Positions 6,952 to 8,437 of a DNA stretch of 8,437 bases are shown piece by piece (the first letter of the stretch is position 1; every line of letters starts with the position of its first letter). Made by a program: the position numbers and the translations under genes. The DNA lies in NCBI GenBank assembly GCA_025937075.1, contig JAICSD010000175.1:1-8437 (forward strand), given 5' to 3'. The DNA comes from Vicinamibacteria bacterium. GTDB taxonomy: Bacteria > Acidobacteriota > Vicinamibacteria > Vicinamibacterales > 2-12-FULL-66-21. The notes under the pieces are model-generated. The model ran no database searches. It was not told the origin of the DNA and worked only from the letters and a program-made list of their open reading frames with translations.

Positions 6952-8123
6952 TACTGCACCAGCCGAATCGTTAACGGGAGCGCCGAGTTCGGCGCCGGGC
7001 CGTTTTTGTCGTAAATGCCGGTGATCGTCGTGATCACGCCATAAATGTTGTTGCCGGATACTCGCTCGGCGAAGAACCCGATCCAGTTCGCCGTCTTGAG
7101 ATCCGCGTTCCGGCCATTGCGTTTGCCGGCGTCGTAATAGACCGGGTCGTAGAGCGGAATCGGGAAGATTCGCGGGCTGTGCGAGCCGAACGCGCTGTTG
7201 ATGACCTTCAGGTTGGCGCTGTCCCACTGCGCGTTGGGATCGCGGTTGATCAAATCGGTGATGCCCTGGACCGTCGGCCCTTCCATGTTGCCGGGTTCCT
7301 GCACCAGCAAGTCGCCAACGTGGTAAACGGTGGTGTTGCAGTTGCCGATATTCCAGCGATAGTCGTCACCGCCCGTGTCGTTGGTCATCGCGAGCGAGAA
7401 ATAGAACGTCGGCGTGATGTTGTTGCCGGTACCGGCGCGAATGACCAGTTCCGTACCTTTGTCCCGCTCGTTGCTGTACCCGGTGTAGTTCGGATTCGCC
7501 GTTCCGTCCGCGTTGTAGGCCGGAATGTAAATGTCCGGATTCGCAAGCGGCTGGCCCTTGTTGTTGTACGCGTCGTAGGTGTCCGTCGGATCCCACGGCC
7601 CGGTCTGCTTCTCAACCCATTTGTCTGGAATCGTGAACGGCTTGACGCAGTCCATCGCGTTCGACGGTGCGGCTTCCGCCGTCGCCACCGCTCCGATGCT
7701 CGCGGACCTGACCCCGAAATACTGTGCGATGAGCGTCGGGATGGGATTGCCGCGTTCGGAGCTGCGCCACACGGTCACCCGCACGCGGCTCTGCTCCCCC
7801 GTGGTCGGGTTCTGGAGGAACTCGACGTCCGTTGGGTTCGACGACACGTCTCCGCCCATGACCAGGTTCGCGTGAGCAGCCGTGAGCGCGCTCGTCACGG
7901 CCGGTCCGCCGGCGCTGTGGTCCGTAAAGCTGTCGTACACGAGAGCCGTGGCCCCGGCGAGTGCACCCGAATCCGCCGAATTCTGCGCCTGGCTGCGCGC
8001 GGTCATGAGCATGCCGACATCGATGGCAAGCATGCTCGCGCTGAGAAAGGCCATGAAGCCCAGACCCACGAAGACGTAGGTCATGCCTTTTTCGTCGCGG
8101 CGGAGTTTTTCGATACGGCGCAT
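6951..8123 (-). CDS. tadG: TadG-like pilus assembly protein (Flp pilus-assembly TadE/G-like N-terminus)
   Basis: This 390-residue protein has the typical N-terminal module of TadG-like proteins. A short positive cytoplasmic start (MRRIEKLRRDEKG) is followed by a membrane segment at about residues 14-40 and then RSQAQNSADSGALAGATAL at 43-61, a family hallmark. The rest (about 65-390) should lie outside the inner membrane. It is rich in Asn, Gly, Thr and Tyr, and has only two cysteines in the exported part (159 and 262), which could pair. No von Willebrand A motif is evident, so it is the simpler kind of TadG. The frame is open to 8216, but the first 31 codons of that longer ORF run through hairpin repeats. 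AGGAG 8 nt before the ATG at 8123 and the standard N-terminus decide the start. The stop overlaps the cpaE ATG. TadG-like proteins are thought to be accessory envelope or pilus-associated factors. Confidence 0.88.
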   Translation of the reverse strand: MRRIEKLRRDEKGMTYVFVGLGFMAFLSASMLAIDVGMLMTARSQAQNSADSGALAGATALVYDSFTDHSAGGPAVTSALTAAHANLVMGGDVSSNPTDVEFLQNPTTGEQSRVRVTVWRSSERGNPIPTLIAQYFGVRSASIGAVATAEAAPSNAMDCVKPFTIPDKWVEKQTGPWDPTDTYDAYNNKGQPLANPDIYIPAYNADGTANPNYTGYSNERDKGTELVIRAGTGNNITPTFYFSLAMTNDTGGDDYRWNIGNCNTTVYHVGDLLVQEPGNMEGPTVQGITDLINRDPNAQWDSANLKVINSAFGSHSPRIFPIPLYDPVYYDAGKRNGRNADLKTANWIGFFAERVSGNNIYGVITTITGIYDKNGPAPNSALPLTIRLVQ

Positions 8124-8131
8124 GAGTGTTG

Positions 8132-8136
8132 CTCCT
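8132..8136 (-). promoter_or_regulatory. Ribosome binding site of tadG
   Basis: AGGAG on the minus strand lies 8 nt before the ATG at 8123. It decides the start against the in-frame ATG at 8216, which lies in the hairpin repeats. Confidence 0.8.
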
Positions 8137-8146
8137 GGCGGTGTCT

Positions 8147-8165
8147 CCGGGGCGTAAAGGCCCGG
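8147..8165. repeat. Decayed copy of the GC-rich hairpin repeat
   Basis: CCGGGGCGTAAAGGCCCGG (plus strand) resembles the two intact hairpins at 8185-8227: a GGGGC arm, an A-rich loop (GTAAAG) and a partly mismatched GCCCGG arm. It looks like an eroded third unit, separated from the others by 19 bases. It lies in the tadG leader just upstream of the ribosome binding site. Confidence 0.5.
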
Positions 8166-8184
8166 GCCACAGTTGCTCTCACAG

Positions 8185-8227
8185 GCGGGGCGTGAAGCCC
8201 CGCTCCGGCGGGGCATAAAGCCCCGCC
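8185..8227. repeat. Two tandem GC-rich hairpin repeats
   Basis: Two similar stem-loops sit 3 bases apart. The first pairs GCGGGGC (8185-8191) with GCCCCGC (8197-8203) around loop GTGAA. The second pairs GGCGGGGC (8207-8214) with GCCCCGCC (8220-8227) around loop ATAAA. Both stems are perfect. No U-tract follows in the direction of transcription, so they are not classical intrinsic terminators. They may act as an mRNA processing or stability element between the upstream gene and tadG, or simply be a dispersed intergenic repeat family. Confidence 0.85.
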
Positions 8228-8236
8228 CTACGAGTT

Positions 8237-8437
8237 CTATCTGCCACCCCCGGGCTTGGTCGGTGCTGACGCGGGCGCAGGCGCGGTCTTGGCGACCTCG
8301 GCCTGATACGCCGCCTGGGCTTCGCGGAGCCGTTCGGCGGCATCCGCGAGCGACTTCTCTTTCTTCTTCTGTTCGTCCTGCTTCCTGCGGTCGGCTTCGG
8401 CGTTCTTCTTCGCGACCTCGGCTTCGCGCTTCGCGCG
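8237..8437 (-). CDS. 3' end of a charged coiled-coil protein (partial)
   Basis: The minus-strand frame beginning at the right edge is open for 66 codons and ends in TAG at 8237-8239. The visible part is a continuous, highly charged Lys/Glu/Arg/Ala helix (about residues 1-50 of the fragment, including KQDEQKKKEKSLADAAERL) that should form a coiled coil. It ends in an Ala/Pro-rich tail, APAPASAPTKPGGGR. I do not recognise the family. Codon use fits the neighbouring genes (G or C at most third positions) and no competing frame looks better. It lies upstream of tadG on the same strand, separated by the hairpin repeats, so it may belong to the operon, but its role cannot be inferred from this fragment. 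The start lies outside the window. Confidence 0.7.
   Translation of the reverse strand, partial: RAKREAEVAKKNAEADRRKQDEQKKKEKSLADAAERLREAQAAYQAEVAKTAPAPASAPTKPGGGR

Noticed and set aside
5872..7014. 380-codon open frame on the plus strand
   Set aside because: Antisense shadow of cpaE; Arg/Asp/Val-rich with no motif.
6952..7227. 92-codon N-terminal extension of CpaE
   Set aside because: It would lie entirely inside tadG in another frame and is Arg/Gln-rich. The ATG at 6951 gives the normal CpaE N-terminus and a TAATG junction.
7179..8195. 338-codon open frame on the plus strand
   Set aside because: Antisense shadow of tadG that runs into the hairpin repeats; no domain and a biased Arg/Val/His composition.
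8185..8227. Rho-independent terminator for the upstream coiled-coil gene
   Set aside because: Stems are strong, but no run of U follows on the transcribed (minus-strand sense) side; the next bases are GC-rich. Kept as a repeat only.

Overview
The window is GC-rich, densely packed bacterial DNA. Almost all of it is one strand (minus) of a Tad/Flp pilus (type IVc pilus-like secretion) operon, read from the right edge to the left. The paired T2SSF-domain platform proteins, a proline-rich CpaF, a winged-helix AAA+ ATPase in the operon and heptad-repeat spacers together suggest a soil-type, high-GC lineage. My best guess is Acidobacteriota (Vicinamibacteria-like), with Myxococcota-like groups as alternatives. 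There is no rRNA or marker gene here, so this is only an impression.

Layout from right to left along transcription: (1) the 3' end of an unidentified, highly charged Lys/Glu/Ala coiled-coil protein (8237-8437, cut by the window edge). (2) A spacer with GC-rich hairpin repeats (8147-8227). (3) A TadG-like membrane-anchored pilus-assembly protein (6951-8123). (4) The CpaE/TadZ localisation ATPase (5764-6951), whose ATG overlaps the tadG stop. (5) A 40-bp spacer made of an 8-bp tandem repeat. (6) The CpaF/TadA secretion motor ATPase (4332-5723). (7) TadB (3367-4332) and (8) TadC (2456-3364), the inner-membrane platform pair. (9) A 445-residue AAA+ ATPase with a winged-helix N-terminus (1114-2451), which is not a standard Tad component. 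(10) A multi-pass isoprenylcysteine carboxyl methyltransferase (ICMT)-like membrane protein (431-1117), whose start overlaps the AAA+ stop by ATGA. Converging on this operon from the left is a small Smr-domain protein on the plus strand (17-274).

The two convergent transcription units meet in 265-433, which consists of 7-bp repeats (GAATCCC-type) whose orientation flips in the middle. The result is a large nested palindrome, and both genes take their TAA stop codon from TAATCCC units at its outer edges.

Functionally, CpaE would position the apparatus, CpaF would power it, TadB/TadC would form the platform and TadG would be an accessory envelope or pilus-associated protein. The prepilin (flp), prepilin peptidase, secretin (CpaC/RcpA), CpaB/RcpC and TadD-type lipoprotein are not in this window and would most likely lie beyond the right edge. 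The tightly coupled AAA+ ATPase and ICMT-like enzyme at the operon's 3' end are the best candidates for undescribed biology. No tRNA, rRNA, CRISPR array or transposase is visible, and no stretch longer than 300 bases lacks a gene.
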